64,000 nt of DNA from Eledone cirrhosa (GCA_964016885.1 OZ024748.1:37357047-37421046); one strand, 5' to 3'; shown: positions 13,465 to 28,749, numbered from the stretch's first letter. The notes: a model not told the origin generated them from the letters alone. Program-made: numbers and translations.

Positions 13465-16400
13465 TTAACTACCACTAGATCTAGTATGACAATATCAGTG
13501 TCAGTGTTAACTATCTCTAGATCTAGTATGACAATGTCAGTGTCAGTGTTAACTACCTCTAGATCTAGTATGACAATGTTAGTGTCAGTGTTAACTACCT
13601 CTAGATCTAGTATGACAATGTTAGTGTCAGTGTTAACTACCTCTAGATCTAGTGTGACAATGTTAGTGTCAGTGTTAACTACCTCTAGATCTAGTATGAC
13701 AATGTTAGTGTCAGTGTTAACTACCACTAGATCTAGTATGACAATGTCAGTGTCAGGGTTAACTACCTCAAGATCTAGTGTGACAATGTTAGTGTCAGTG
13801 TTAACTACCTCTAGATCTAGTATGACAATGTTAGTGTCAGTGTTAACTACCTCTAGTTATAGTATGACAATGTTAGTGTCAGTGTTAACTACCTGTAGAT
13901 CTAGTATGACAATATCAGTGTCAGAGTTAACTACCTCTAGATCTAGTGTGACAATGTTAGTGTCAGTGTTAACTACCTCTAGTTATAGTATGACAATGTT
14001 AGTGTCAGTGTTAACTACCTGTAGATCTAGTATGACAATATCAGTGTCAGTGTTAACTACCTCTAGATCTAGTATGACAATGTTAGTGACAGTGTTATCT
14101 ACCTCTAGATCTAGTATGACAATGTCAGTGTCAGTGTTAACTACCTCTAGATCTAGTGAGACGATGTTAGTGTCAGTGTTAACTACCTGTAGATCTAGTA
14201 TGACAATGTTAGTGTCAGTGTTAACTACCTCTAGATATAGTATGACAATGTCAGTGTCAGTGTTTACTACCTCTAGATCTAGTATGACAATGTTAGTGTC
14301 AGTGTTAACTACCTCTAGATCTAGTGTGACAATGTTAGTGTCAGTGTTAACTACCTCTAGATATAGTATGACAATGTAAGTGTCAGTGTTAACTACCTCT
14401 AGATCTAGTATGACAATGTCAGTGTCAGTGTTAACTACCTCTAGATCTAGTATGACAATGTCAGTGTCAGTGTTAACTACCTCTAGATCTAGTGTGACAA
14501 TGTTAGTGTCAGTGTTAACTACCTCTAGATCTAGTATGATAATGTTAGTGTCAGTGTTAACTACCACTAGGTCTAGTATGACAATGTCAGTGTCAGTGTT
14601 AACTACCTCTAAATCTAGTATGACAATGTCAGTGTCAGTGTTAACTACCTCTAGATCTAGTATGACAATGTTAGTGTCAGTGTTAACTACCACTAGATCT
14701 AGTATGACAATGTCAGTGTCAGTGTTAACTACCTCTAGATCTAGTATGACAATGTTAGTGTCAGTGTTAACTACCTCTAGATCTAGTATGACAATGTTAG
14801 TGTCAGTGTTAACTACCTCTAGATCTAGTGTGACAATGTTAGTGTCAGTGTTAACTACCTCTAGATCTAGTATGACAATGTCAGTGTCAGTGTTAACTAC
14901 CTCTAGATCTAGTATGACAATGTCAGTGTCAGGGTTAATTACCTCTAGATCTAGTATGACAATGTTAGTGTCAGTGTTAACTACCACTAGATCTAGTATG
15001 ACAATATCAGTGTCAGTGTTAACTACCTCTAGATCTAGTGTGACAATGTTAGTATCAGTGTTAACTACCACTAGGTCTAGTATGACAATGTCAGTGTCAG
15101 TGTTAACTACCTCTAGATCTAGTATGACAATGTTAGTGTCAGTGTTAACTACCTCTAGATCTAGTGTGACAATGTCAGTGTCAGTGTTAACTACCTCTAG
15201 ATCTAGTATGACAATGTTAGTGTCAGTGTTAACTATCTCTAGATCTAGTGTGACAATGTTAGTGTCAGTGTTAACTACCTCTAGATATAGTATGACAACG
15301 TCAGTGTCAGTGTTAACTACCTCTAGATCCAGTATGACGATGTCAGTGTCAGTGTTAACTACCACAAGATCTAGTGTTACAATGTTAGTGTCAGTGTTAA
15401 CTACCTCTAGATATAGTATGACAATGTCATGGTCAGTGTTTACTACCTCTAGATCTAGTGTGACAATGTTAGTGTCAGTGTTAACTACCTCTAGATATAG
15501 TATGACAATGTCAGTGTCAGTGTTAACTACCTCTAGATCTAGTATGACAATGTCAGTGTCAGTGTTAACTACCTCTAGATCTAGTATGACAATGTCAGTG
15601 TCAGTGTTAACTACCACTAGATCTAGTATGACAGTGTCAGTGTCAGTGTTAACTACCACAAGATCTAGTGTGACAATGTTAGTGTCAGTGTTAACTACCT
15701 CTAGATCTAGTATGACAATGTCAGTGTCAGTGTTAACTACCTCTAGATCTAGTATGACAATGTTAGTGTCAGTGTTAACTACCACTAGATCTAGTATGAC
15801 AATGTCAGTGTCAGGGTTAACTACCTCAAGATCTAGTGTGACAATGTTAGTGTCAGTGTTAACTACCTCTAGATCTAGTATGACAATGTTAGTGTCAGTG
15901 TTAACTACCACTAGATCTAGTATGACAATATCAGTGTCAGTGTTAACTATCTCTAGATCTAGTATGACAATGTCAGTGTCAGTGTTAACTACCTCTAGAT
16001 CTAGTATGACAATGTTAGTGTCAGTGTTAACTACCTCTAGATCTAGTATGACAATGTTAGTGTCAGTGTTAACTACCTCTAGATCTAGTGTGACAATGTT
16101 AGTGTCAGTGTTAACTACCTCTAGATCTAGTGTGACAATGTTAGTGTCAGTGTTAACTACCACTAGATCTAGTATGACAATATCAGTGTCAGTGTTAACT
16201 ATCTCTAGATCTAGTATGACAATGTCAGTGTCAGTGTTAACTACCTCTAGATCTAGTATGACAATGTTAGTGTCAGTGTTAACTACCTCTAGATCTAGTA
16301 TGACAATGTTAGTGTCAGTGTTAACTACCTCTAGATCTAGTGTGACAATGTTAGTGTCAGTGTTAACTACCTCTAGATCTAGTATGACAATGTTAGTGTC

Positions 16401-18429
16401 AGTGTTAACTACCACTAGATCTAGTATGACAATGTCAGTGTCAGGGTTAACTACCTCAAGATCTAGTGTGACAATGTTAGTGTCAGTGTTAACTACCTCT
16501 AGATCTAGTATGACAATGTTAGTGTCAGTGTTAACTACCTCTAGTTATAGTATGACAATGTTAGTGTCAGTGTTAACTACCTGTAGATCTAGTATGACAA
16601 TATCAGTGTCAGAGTTAACTACCTCTAGATCTAGTGTGACAATGTTAGTGTCAGTGTTAACTACCTCTAGTTATAGTATGACAATGTTAGTGTCAGTGTT
16701 AACTACCTGTAGATCTAGTATGACAATATCAGTGTCAGTGTTAACTACCTCTAGATCTAGTATGACAATGTTAGTGACAGTGTTATCTACCTCTAGATCT
16801 AGTATGACAATGTCAGTGTCAGTGTTAACTACCTCTAGATCTAGTGAGACGATGTTAGTGTCAGTGTTAACTACCTGTAGATCTAGTATGACAATGTTAG
16901 TGTCAGTGTTAACTACCTCTAGATATAGTATGACAATGTCAGTGTCAGTGTTTACTACCTCTAGATCTAGTATGACAATGTTAGTGTCAGTGTTAACTAC
17001 CTCTAGATCTAGTGTGACAATGTTAGTGTCAGTGTTAACTACCTCTAGATATAGTATGACAATGTAAGTGTCAGTGTTAACTACCTCTAGATCTAGTATG
17101 ACAATGTCAGTGTCAGTGTTAACTACCTCCAGATCTAGTATGACAATGTCAGTGTCAGTGTTAACTACCTCTAGATCTAGTGTGACAATGTTAGTGTCAG
17201 TGTTAACTACCTCTAGATCTAGTATGATAATGTTAGTGTCAGTGTTAACTACCACTAGGTCTAGTATGACAATGTCAGTGTCAGTGTTAACTACCTCTAA
17301 ATCTAGTATGACAATGTCAGTGTCAGTGTTAACTACCTCTAGATCTAGTATGACAATGTTAGTGTCAGTGTTAACTACCACTAGATCTAGTATGACAATG
17401 TCAGTGTCAGTGTTAACTACCTCTAGATCTAGTATGACAATGTTAGTGTCAGTGTTAACTACCTCTAGATCTAGTATGACAATGTTAGTGTCAGTGTTAA
17501 CTACCTCTAGATCTAGTGTGACAATGTTAGTGTCAGTGTTAACTACCTCTAGATCTAGTATGACAATGTCAGTGTCAGTGTTAACTACCTCTAGATCTAG
17601 TATGACAATGTCAGTGTCAGGGTTAATTACCTCTAGATCTAGTATGACAATGTTAGTGTCAGTGTTAACTACCACTAGATCTAGTATGACAATATCAGTG
17701 TCAGTGTTAACTACCTCTAGATCTAGTGTGACAATGTTAGTATCAGTGTTAACTACCACTAGGTCTAGTATGACAATGTCAGTGTCAGTGTTAACTACCT
17801 CTAGATCTAGTATGACAATGTTAGTGTCAGTGTTAACTACCTCTAGATCTAGTGTGACAATGTCAGTGTCAGTGTTAACTACCTCTAGATCTAGTATGAC
17901 AATGTTAGTGTCAGTGTTAACTATCTCTAGATCTAGTGTGACAATGTTAGTGTCAGTGTTAACTACCTCTAGATATAGTATGACAACGTCAGTGTCAGTG
18001 TTAACTACCTCTAGATCCAGTATGACGATGTCAGTGTCAGTGTTAACTACCACAAGATCTAGTGTTACAATGTTAGTGTCAGTGTTAACTACCTCTAGAT
18101 ATAGTATGACAATGTCATGGTCAGTGTTTACTACCTCTAGATCTAGTGTGACAATGTTAGTGTCAGTGTTAACTACCTCTAGATATAGTATGACAATGTC
18201 AGTGTCAGTGTTAACTACCTCTAGATCTAGTATGACAATGTCAGTGTCAGTGTTAACTACCTCTAGATCTAGTATGACAATGTCAGTGTCAGTGTTAACT
18301 ACCACTAGATCTAGTATGACAGTGTCAGTGTCAGTGTTAACTACCACAAGATCTAGTGTGACAATGTTAGTGTCAGTGTTAACTACCTCTAGATCTAGTA
18401 TGACAATGTCAGTGTCAGTGTTAACTACC
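13465..18429. repeat. Block pair, offset 2,688 bp (64 monomers)
   Basis: About 13465-15741 matches about 16153-18429. Matching anchors at 2,688 bp are the AGTTAT units (13855/16543 and 13981/16669), the TAA variant (14377/17065), AAATCT, the ATTACC variant and AGATCC (15325/18013). The 411 bp between the copies holds a further local 252-bp doublet of a CCACTAG...AATATCAG segment, at about 15863-16366. Confidence 0.8.
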
Positions 18430-20250
18430 ACTAGATCTAGTATGACAATGTCAGAGTTAACTACCTCTAGATCTAGTATGACAATGTCAGTGTCAGTGTT
18501 AACTACCTCTAGATCTAGTATGACAATGTCAGTGTCAGTGTTAACTACCTCTAGATCTAGTATGACAATGTCAGTGTCAGTGTTAACTACCTCTAGATCT
18601 AGTATGACAATGTCAGTGTCAGTGTTAACTACCTCTAGATCTAGTGTGACAATGTCAGTGTCAGTGTTAACTACCTCTAGATCTAGTATGATAATGTTAG
18701 TGTCAGTGTTAACTATCTCTAGATCTAGTGTGACAATGTTAGTGTCAGTGTTAACTACCTCTAGATATAGTATGACAATGTCAGTGTCAGTGTTAACTAC
18801 CTCTAGATCTAGTGTGACAATGTCAGTGTCAGTGTTAACTACCTCTAGATCTAGTATGACAATGTTAGTGTCAGTGTTAACTATCTCTAGATCTAGTGTG
18901 ACAATGTTAGTGTCAGTGTTAACTACCTCTAGATATAGTATGACAATGTCAGTGTCAGTGTTAACTACCTCTAGATCTAGTATGACAATGTCAGTGTCAG
19001 TGTTAACTACCACAAGATCTAGTGTGACAATGTTAGTGTCAGTGTTAACTACCTCTAGATATAGTATGACGATGTCAGTGTCAGTGTTAACTACCTCTAG
19101 ATCTAGTATGACAATGTTAGTGTCAGTGTTAACTACCTCTAGATCTAGTGTGACAATGTTAGTGTCAGTGTTAACTACCTCTAGATATAGTATGACAATG
19201 TTAGTGTCAGTGTTAACTACCTCTAGATCTAGTATGACAATGTTAGTGTCAGTCTTAACTACCTCTAGATCTAGTATGACAATGTTAGTGTCAGTGTTAA
19301 CTACCTCTAGATCTAGTGTGACAATGTTAGTGTCAGTGTTAACTACCTCTAGATATAGTATGACAATGTCAGTGTCAGTGTTAACTACCTCTAGATCTAG
19401 TATGACAATGTCAGTGTCATGGTTAACTACCTCTAGATCTAGTGTGACAATGTTAGTGTCAGTGTTAACTACCACTAGATCTAGTATGACAATGTCAGTG
19501 TCAGTGTTAACTACCTCTAGATCTAGTATGACAATGTTAGTGTCAGTGTTAACTACCACTAGATCTAGTATGACAATGTCAGTGTCAGGGTTAACTACCT
19601 CAAGATCTAGTGTGACAATGTTAGTGTCAGTGTTAACTACCTCTAGATCTAGTATGACAATGTTAGTGTCAGTGTTAACTACCACTAGATCTAGTATGAC
19701 AATATCAGTGTCAGGGTTAACTACCTCAAGATCTAGTGTGACAATGTCAGTGTCAGTGTTAACTACCTCTAGATCTAGTATGACAATGTCAGTGTCAGTG
19801 TTAACTACCTCTAGATCTAGTATGACAATGTTAGTGTCAGTGTTAACTACCTCTAGATCTAGTATGACAATGTTAGTGTCAGTGTTAACTACCTCTAGAT
19901 CTAGTGTGACAATGTTAGTGTCAGTGTTAACTACCTCTAGTTATAGTATGACAATGTTAGTGTCAGTGTTAACTACCTGTAGATCTAGTATGACAATATC
20001 AGTGTCAGTGTTAACTACCTCTAGATCTAGTATGACAATGTTAGTGACAGTGTTATCTACCTCTAGATCTAGTATGACAATGTCAGTGTCAGTGTTAACT
20101 ACCTCTAGATCTAGTGAGACGATGTTAGTGTCAGTGTTAACTACCTGTAGATCTAGTATGACAATGTCAGTGTCAGGGTTAACTAGCTCTAGATCTAGTA
20201 TGACAATGTTAGTGTCAGTGTTAACTACCACTAGATCTAGTGTGACAATG
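17863..20250. repeat. Tandem duplication of 2,388 bp, copy A
   Basis: This block is followed directly by its copy at 20251-22638. Matching anchors at exactly 2,388 bp include AGATCC (18013/20401), TCATGGTCAG (18117/20505), AGTTAT (19939/22327) and GGTTAACTAGC (about 20176/22564). The TCA/TTA state changes at the junction, at about 20251. Copy A has private ACAGTG near 18320 and ATGATAATG near 18690. Confidence 0.88.
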
Positions 20251-22638
20251 TCAGTGTCAGTGTTAACTACCTCTAGATCTAGTATGACAATGTTAGTGCC
20301 AGTGTTAACTATCTCTAGATCTAGTGTGACAATGTTAGTGTCAGTGTTAACTACCTCTAGATATAGTATGACAACGTCAGTGTCAGTGTTAACTACCTCT
20401 AGATCCAGTATGACGATGTCAGTGTCAGTGTTAACTACCACAAGATCTAGTGTTACAATGTTAGTGTCAGTGTTAACTACCTCTAGATATAGTATGACAA
20501 TGTCATGGTCAGTGTTTACTACCTCTAGATCTAGTGTGACAATGTTAGTGTCAGTGTTAACTACCTCTAGATATAGTATGACAATGTCAGTGTCAGTGTT
20601 AACTACCTCTAGATCTAGTATGACAATGTCAGTGTCAGTGTTAACTACCTCTAGATCTAGTATGACAATGTCAGTGTCAGTGTTAACTACCACTAGATCT
20701 AGTATGACAATGTCAGTGTCAGTGTTAACTACCACAAGATCTAGTGTGACAATGTTAGTGTCAGTGTTAACTACCTCTAGATCTAGTATGACAATGTCAG
20801 TGTCAGTGTTAACTACCACTAGATCTAGTATGACAATGTCAGAGTTAACTACCTCTAGATCTAGTATGACAATGTCAGTGTCAGTGTTAACTACCTCTAG
20901 ATCTAGTATGACAATGTCAGTGTCAGTGTTAACTACCTCTAGATCTAGTATGACAATGTCAGTGTCAGTGTTAACTACCTCTAGATCTAGTATGACAATG
21001 TCAGTGTCAGTGTTAACTACCTCTAGATCTAGTGTGACAATGTCAGTGTCAGTGTTAACTACCTCTAGATCTAGTATGACAATGTTAGTGTCAGTGTTAA
21101 CTATCTCTAGATCTAGTGTGACAATGTTAGTGTCAGTGTTAACTACCTCTAGATATAGTATGACAATGTCAGTGTCAGTGTTAACTACCTCTAGATCTAG
21201 TGTGACAATGTCAGTGTCAGTGTTAACTACCTCTAGATCTAGTATGACAATGTTAGTGTCAGTGTTAACTATCTCTAGATCTAGTGTGACAATGTTAGTG
21301 TCAGTGTTAACTACCTCTAGATATAGTATGACAATGTCAGTGTCAGTGTTAACTACCTCTAGATCTAGTATGACAATGTCAGTGTCAGTGTTAACTACCA
21401 CAAGATCTAGTGTGACAATGTTAGTGTCAGTGTTAACTACCTCTAGATATAGTATGACGATGTCAGTGTCAGTGTTAACTACCTCTAGATCTAGTATGAC
21501 AATGTTAGTGTCAGTGTTAACTACCTCTAGATCTAGTGTGACAATGTTAGTGTCAGTGTTAACTACCTCTAGATATAGTATGACAATGTTAGTGTCAGTG
21601 TTAACTACCTCTAGATCTAGTATGACAATGTTAGTGTCAGTCTTAACTACCTCTAGATCTAGTATGACAATGTTAGTGTCAGTGTTAACTACCTCTAGAT
21701 CTAGTGTGACAATGTTAGTGTCAGTGTTAACTACCTCTAGATATAGTATGACAATGTCAGTGTCAGTGTTAACTACCTCTAGATCTAGTATGACAATGTC
21801 AGTGTCATGGTTAACTACCTCTAGATCTAGTGTGACAATGTTAGTGTCAGTGTTAACTACCACTAGATCTAGTATGACAATGTCAGTGTCAGTGTTAACT
21901 ACCTCTAGATCTAGTATGACAATGTTAGTGTCAGTGTTAACTACCACTAGATCTAGTATGACAATGTCAGTGTCAGGGTTAACTACCTCAAGATCTAGTG
22001 GGACAATGTTAGTGTCAGTGTTAACTACCTCTAGATCTAGTATGACAATGTTAGTGTCAGTGTTAACTACCACTAGATCTAGTATGACAATATCAGTGTC
22101 AGGGTTAACTACCTCAAGATCTAGTGTGACAATGTCAGTGTCAGTGTTAACTACCTCTAGATCAAGTATGACAATGTCAGTGTCAGTGTTAACTACCTCT
22201 AGATCTAGTATGACAATGTTAGTGTCAGTGTTAACTACCTCTAGATCTAGTATGACAATGTTAGTGTCAGTGTTAACTACCTCTAGATCTAGTGTGACAA
22301 TGTTAGTGTCAGTGTTAACTACCTCTAGTTATAGTATGACAATGTTAGTGTCAGTGTTAACTACCTGTAGATCTAGTATGACAATATCAGTGTCAGTGTT
22401 AACTACCTCTAGATCTAGTATGACAATGTTAGTGACAGTGTTATCTACCTCTAGATCTAGTATGACAATGTCAGTGTCAGTGTTAACTACCTCTAGATCT
22501 AGTGAGACGATGTTAGTGTCAGTGTTAACTACCTATAGATCTAGTATGACAATGTCAGTGTCAGGGTTAACTAGCTCTAGATCTAGTATGACGATGTTAG
22601 TGTCAGTGTTAACTACCACTAGATCTAGTGTGACAATG
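20251..22638. repeat. Tandem duplication of 2,388 bp, copy B
   Basis: Copy of 17863-20250. Only a handful of single-base differences are visible. Changes on this side are TTAGTGCCAG near 20299, AGTGGGACA near 21998, AGATCAAGT near 22161, ACCTATAGA near 22531 and GACGATG near 22590. That level of difference points to a recent event relative to the array's own monomer divergence (inference). Confidence 0.88.
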
Positions 22639-25077
22639 TTAGTGTCAGTGTTAACTACCACTAGATCTAGTATGACAATGTCAGTGTCAGTGTTAACTAC
22701 CTCTAGATCTAGTGTGACAATGTTAGTGTCAGTGTTAACTACCACTAGATCTAGTATGACAATGTCAGTGTCAGTGTTAACTACCTCTAGATCTAGTATG
22801 ACAATGTTAGTGTCAGTGTTAACTACCTCTAGATATAGTATGACAATGTCAGTGTCAGTGTTAACTACCTCTAGATCTAGTATGACAATTTCAGTGTCAG
22901 TGTTAACTACCACAAGATCTAGTGTGACAATGTTAGTGTCAGTGTTAACTACCTCTAGATATAGTATGACAATGTCAGTGTCAGTGTTTACCAACTCTAG
23001 ATCTAGTATGACAATGTTAGTGTCAGTTTTAACTACCTCTAGATCTAGTGTGACAATGTTAGTGTCAGTGTTAACTACCTCTAGATATAGTATGACAATG
23101 TCAGTGTCAGTGTTTACTACCTCTAGATCTAGTATGACAATGTTAGTGTCAGTGTTAACTACCTCTAGATCTAGTGTGACAATGTTAGTGTCAGTGTTAA
23201 CTACCTCTAGATATAGTATGACAATGTCAGTGTCAGTGTTAACTACCTCTAGATCTAGTATGACAATGTTAGTGTCAGTGTTAACTACCTCTAGATCTAG
23301 TGTGACAATGTTAGTGTCAGTGTTAACTACCTCTAGATATAGTATGACAATGTCAGTGTCAGTGTTAACTACCTCTAGATCTAGTATGACAATGTCAGTG
23401 TCAGTGTTAACTACCACAAGATCTAGTGTGACAATGTTAGTGTCAGTGTTAACTACCTCTAGATATAGTATGACGATGTCAGTGTCAGTGTTTACTACCT
23501 CTAGATCTAGTATGACAATGTTAGTGTCAGTGTTAACTACCTCTAGATCTAGTGTGACAATGTTAGTGTCAGTGTTAACTACCTCTAGATATAGTATGAC
23601 AATGTTAGTGTCAGTGTTAACTACCTCTAGATCTAGTATGACAATGTTAGTGTCAGTGTTAACTACCTCTAGATCTAGTATGACAATGTTAGTGTCAGTG
23701 TTAACTACCTCTAGATCTAGTGTGAGAATGTTAGTGTCAGTGTTAACTACCTCTAGATATAGTATGACAATGTCAGTGTCAGTGTTAACTACCTCTAGAT
23801 CTAGTATGACAATGTCAGTGTCATGGTTAACTACCTCTAGATCTAGTGTGACAATGTTAGTGTCAGTGTTAACTACCACTAGATCTAGTATGACAATGTC
23901 AGTGTCAGTGTTAACTACCTCTAGATCTAGTATGACAATGTTAGTGTCAGTGTTAACTACCACTAGATCTAGTATGACAATGTCAGTGTCAGGGTTAACT
24001 ACCTCAAGATCTAGTGTGACAATGTTAGTGTCAGTGTTAACTACCTCTAGATCTAGTATGACAATGTTAGTGTCAGTGTTAACTACCACTAGATCTAGTA
24101 TGACAATATCAGTGTCAGGGATAACTACCTCAAGATCTAGTGTGACAATGTCAGTGTCAGTGTTAACTACCTCTAGATCTAGTATGACAATGTCAGTGTC
24201 AGTGTTAACTACCTCTAGATCTAGTATGACAATGTTAGTGTCAGTGTTAACTACCTCTAGATCTAGTATGACAATGTTAGTGTCAGTGTTAACTACCTCT
24301 AGATCTAGTGTGACAATGTTAGTGTCAGTGTTAACTACCTCTAGTTATAGTATGACAATGTTAGTGTCAGTGTTAACTACCTGTAGATCTAGTATGACAA
24401 TGTCAGTGTCAGGGTTAACTAGCTCTAGATCTAGTATGACAATGTTAGTGTCAGTGTTAACTACCATTAGATCTAGTGTGACAATGTTAGTGTCAGTGTT
24501 AACTACCACTAGATCTAGTATGACAATGTCAGTGTCAGTGTTAACTACCTCTAGATCTAGTGTGACAATGTTAGTGTCAGTGTTAACTACCACTAGATCT
24601 AGTATGACAATGTCAGTGTCAGTGTTAACTACCTCTAGATCTAGTATGACAATGTTAGTGTCAGTGTTAACTACCTCTAGATATAGTATGACAATGTCAG
24701 TGTCAGTGTTAACTACCTCTAGATCTAGTATGACAATGTCAGTGTCAGTGTTAACTACCACAAGATCTAGTGTGACAATGTTAGTGTCAGTGTTAACTAC
24801 CTCTAGATATAGTATGACAATGTCAGTGTCAGTGTCTACCAACTCTAGATCTAGTATGACAATGTTAGTGTCAGTTTTAACTACCTCTAGATCTAGTGTG
24901 ACAATGTTAGTGTCAGTGTTAACTACCTCTAGATATAGTATGACAATGTCAGTGTCAGTGTTTACTACCTCTAGATCTAGTATGACAATGTTAGTGTCAG
25001 TGTTAACTACCTCTAGATCTAGTGTGACAATGTTAGTGTCAGTGTTAACTACCTCTAGATATAGTATGACAATGTAA

Positions 25078-28000
25078 GTGTCAGTGTTAACTACCTCTAG
25101 ATCTAGTATGACAATGTCAGTGTCAGTGTTAACTACCTCTAGATCTAGTATGACAATGTCAGTGTCAGTGTTAACTACCACTAGATCTAGTATGACAATG
25201 TCAGTGTCAGTGTTAACTACCACTATATCTAGTATGACAATGTCAGAGTTAACTACCTCTAGATCTAGTATGACAATGTCAGTGTCAGAGTTAACTACCT
25301 CTATATCTAGTATGACAATGTCAGTGTCAGTGTTAACTACCACTAGATCTAGTATGACAATGTCAGAGTTAACTACCTCTAGATCTAATATGACAATGTC
25401 AGTGTCAGTGTTAACTACCTCTAGATCTAGTGTGACAATGTTAGTGTCAGTGTTAACTACCTCTAGATCTAGTATGACAATGTTAGTGTCAGTGTTAACT
25501 ACCACTAGGTCTAGTATGACAATGTCAGTGTCAGTGTTAACTACCTCTAGATCTAGTATGACAATGTCAGTGTCAGTGTTAACTACCTCTAGATCTAGTA
25601 TGACAATGTTAGTGTCAGTGTTAACTACCACTAGATCTAGTATGACAATGTCAGTGTCAGTGTTAACTACCTCTAGATCTAGTATGACAATGTTAGTGTC
25701 AGTGTTAACTTCCTCTAGATCTAGTATGACAATGTTAGTGTCAGTGTTAACTACCTCTAGATCTAGTGTGACAATGTTAGTGTCAGTGTTAACTACCTCT
25801 AGATCTAGTATGACAATGTCAGTGTCAGTGTTAACTACCTCTAGATCTAGTATGACAATGTCAGTGTCAGTGTTAACTACCTCTAGATCTAGTAAGACAA
25901 TGTCAGTGTCAGTGTTAACTACCTCTAGATCTAGTATGACAATATCAGTGTCAGTGTTAACTACCTCTATATCTAGTAAGACAATGTCAGTGTCAGTGTT
26001 AACTACCTCTAGATCTAGTGTGACAATGTCAGTGTCAGTGTTAACTACCTCTAGATCTAGTATGACAATGTCAGTGTCAGGGTTAACTACCTCAAGATCT
26101 AGTGTGACGATGTTAGTGTCAGTGTTAAATACCTCTAGATCTAGTATGACGATGTCAGTGTCAGTGTTAACTACCACAAGATCTAGTGTGACAATGTTAG
26201 TGTCAGTGTTAACTACCTCTAGATATAGTATGACAATGTCAGTGTCAGTGTTTACTACCTCTAGATCTAGTATGACAATGTTAGTGTCAGTGTTAACTAC
26301 CTCTAGATCTAGTGTGACAATGTTAGTGTCAGTGTTAACTACCTCTAGAGATAGTATGACAATGTCAGTGTCAGTGTTAACTACCTCTAGATCTAGTATG
26401 ACAATGTCAGTGTCAGTGTTAACTACCTCTAGATCTAGTATGACAATGTCAGTGTCGGTGTTAACTACCACTAGATCTAGTATGACAATGTCAGTGTCAG
26501 TGTTAACTACCACAAGATCTAGTGTGACAATGTTAGTGTCAGTGTTAACTACCTCTAGATCTAGTATGACAATGTCAGTGTCAGTGTTAACTACCACTAG
26601 ATCTAGTATGACAATGTCAGAGTTAACTACCTCTAGATCTAGTATGACAATGTCAGTGTCAGTGTTAACAACCTCTAGATCTACTATGACAATGTCAGTG
26701 TCAGTGTTAACTACCACTAGATCTAGTATGACAATGTCAGAGTTAACTACCTCTAGATGTAATATGACAATGTCAGTGTCAGTGTTAACTACCTCTAGAT
26801 CTAGTATGACAATGTCAGTGTCAGTGTTAACTACCTCTAGATCTAGTGTGACAATGTCAGTGTCAGTGTTAACTACCTCTAGATCTAGTATGACAATGTC
26901 AGTGTCAGTGTTAACTACCTCTAGATCTAGTGTGACAATGTCAGTGTCAGTGTTAACTACCTCTAGATCTAGTATGACAATGTTAGTGTCAGTGTTAACT
27001 ATCTCTAGATCTAGTGTGACAATGTTAGTGTCAGTGTTAACTACCTCTAGATATAGTATGACAATGTCAGTGTCAGTGTTAACTACCTCTAGATCTAGTG
27101 TGACAATGTCAGTGTCAGTGTTAACTACCTCTAGATCTAGTATGACAATTTTAGTGTCAGTGTTAACTATCTCTAGATCTAGTGTGACAATGTTAGTGTC
27201 AGTGTTAACTACCTCTAGATATAGTATGACAATGTCAGTGTCAGTGTTAACTACCTCTAGATCTAGTATGACAATGTCAGTGTCAGTGTTAACTACCACA
27301 AGATCTAGTGTGACAATGTTAGTGTCAGTGTTAACTACCTCTAGATATAGTATGACAATGTCAGTGTCAGTGTTTACTACCTCTAGATCTAGTATGACAA
27401 TGTTAGTGTCAGTGTTAACTACCTCTAGATCTAGTGTGACAATGTTAGTGTCAGTGTTAACTACCTCTAGATATAGTATGACAATGTCAGTGTCAGTGTT
27501 TACTACCTCTAGATCTAGTATGACAATGTTAGTGTCAGTGTTAACTACCTCTAGATCTAGTGTGACAATGTTAGTGTCAGTGTTAACTACCTCTAGATAT
27601 AGTATGACAATGTCAGTGTCAGTGTTAACTACCTCTAGATCTAGTATGACAATGTTAGTGTCAGTGTTAACTACCTCTAGATCTAGTGTGACAATGTTAG
27701 TGTCAGTGTTAACTACCTCTAGATATAGTATGACAATGTCAGTGTCAGTGTTAACTACCTCTAGATCTAGTATGACAATGTCAGTGTCAGTGTTAACTAC
27801 CACAAGATCTAGTGTGACAATGTTAGTGTCAGTGTTAACTACCTCTAGATATAGTATGACGATGTCAGTGTCAGTGTTTACTACCTCTAGATCTAGTATG
27901 ACAATGTTAGTGTCAGTGTTAACTACCTCTAGATCTAGTGTGACAATGTTAGTGTCAGTGTTAACTACCTCTAGATATAGTATGACAATGTTAGTGTCAG

Positions 28001-28749
28001 TGTTAACTACCTCTAGATCTAGTATGACAATGTTAGTGTCAGTGTTAACTACCTCTAGATCTAGTATGACAATGTTAGTGTCAGTGTTAACTACCTCTAG
28101 ATCTAGTGTGAGAATGTTAGTGTCAGTGTTAACTACCTCTAGATATAGTATGACAATGTCAGTGTCAGTGTTAACTACCTCTAGATCTAGTATGACAATG
28201 TCAGTGTCATGGTTAACTACCTCTAGATCTAGTGTGACAATGTTAGTGTCAGTGTTAACTACCACTAGATCTAGTATGACAATGTCAGTGTCAGTGTTAA
28301 CTACCTCTAGATCTAGTATGACAATGTTAGTGTCAGTGTTAACTACCACTAGATCTAGTATGACAATGTCAGTGTCAGGGTTAACTACCTCAAGATCTAG
28401 TGTGACAATGTTAGTGTCAGTGTTAACTACCTCTAGATCTAGTATGACAATGTTAGTGTCAGTGTTAACTACCACTAGATCTAGTATGACAATATCAGTG
28501 TCAGGGATAACTACCTCAAGATCTAGTGTGACAATGTCAGTGTCAGTGTTAACTACCTCTAGATCTAGTATGACAATGTCAGTGTCAGTGTTAACTACCT
28601 CTAGATCTAGTATGACAATGTTAGTGTCAGTGTTAACTACCTCTAGATCTAGTATGACAATGTTAGTGTCAGTGTTAACTACCTCTAGATCTAGTGTGAC
28701 AATGTTAGTGTCAGTGTTAACTACCTCTAGATATAGTATGACAATGTAA
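25078..28749. repeat. Higher-order block, family of five, copy 1 (3,672 bp)
   Basis: The block begins directly after the TAA variant and opens with a recognisable run: CCACTATATCT, a 36-bp TCAGAG unit, TCTATATCT, AGTAAGACA twice around AATATCAG, GTTAAATACC, then CTAGAGATAGT at about 26346. It matches copy 3 (from 32014) almost throughout, to about 28720. It ends at the next TAA variant. Confidence 0.85.

Noticed and set aside
1..14379. Giant mucin-like or surface protein gene on the + strand
   Set aside because: The open frame follows from a 42-bp period with one stop-free frame. Common variants are amino-acid changing, no unique N- or C-terminal sequence is present, and the opposite strand is equally open. 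Not listed as a CDS.
14376..14381. GTAAGT as a splice donor, with CCTCTAG as acceptor
   Set aside because: The acceptor-like motif is in nearly every monomer, and the donor-like motif is one copied substitution. With no exons visible, this is a chance match.
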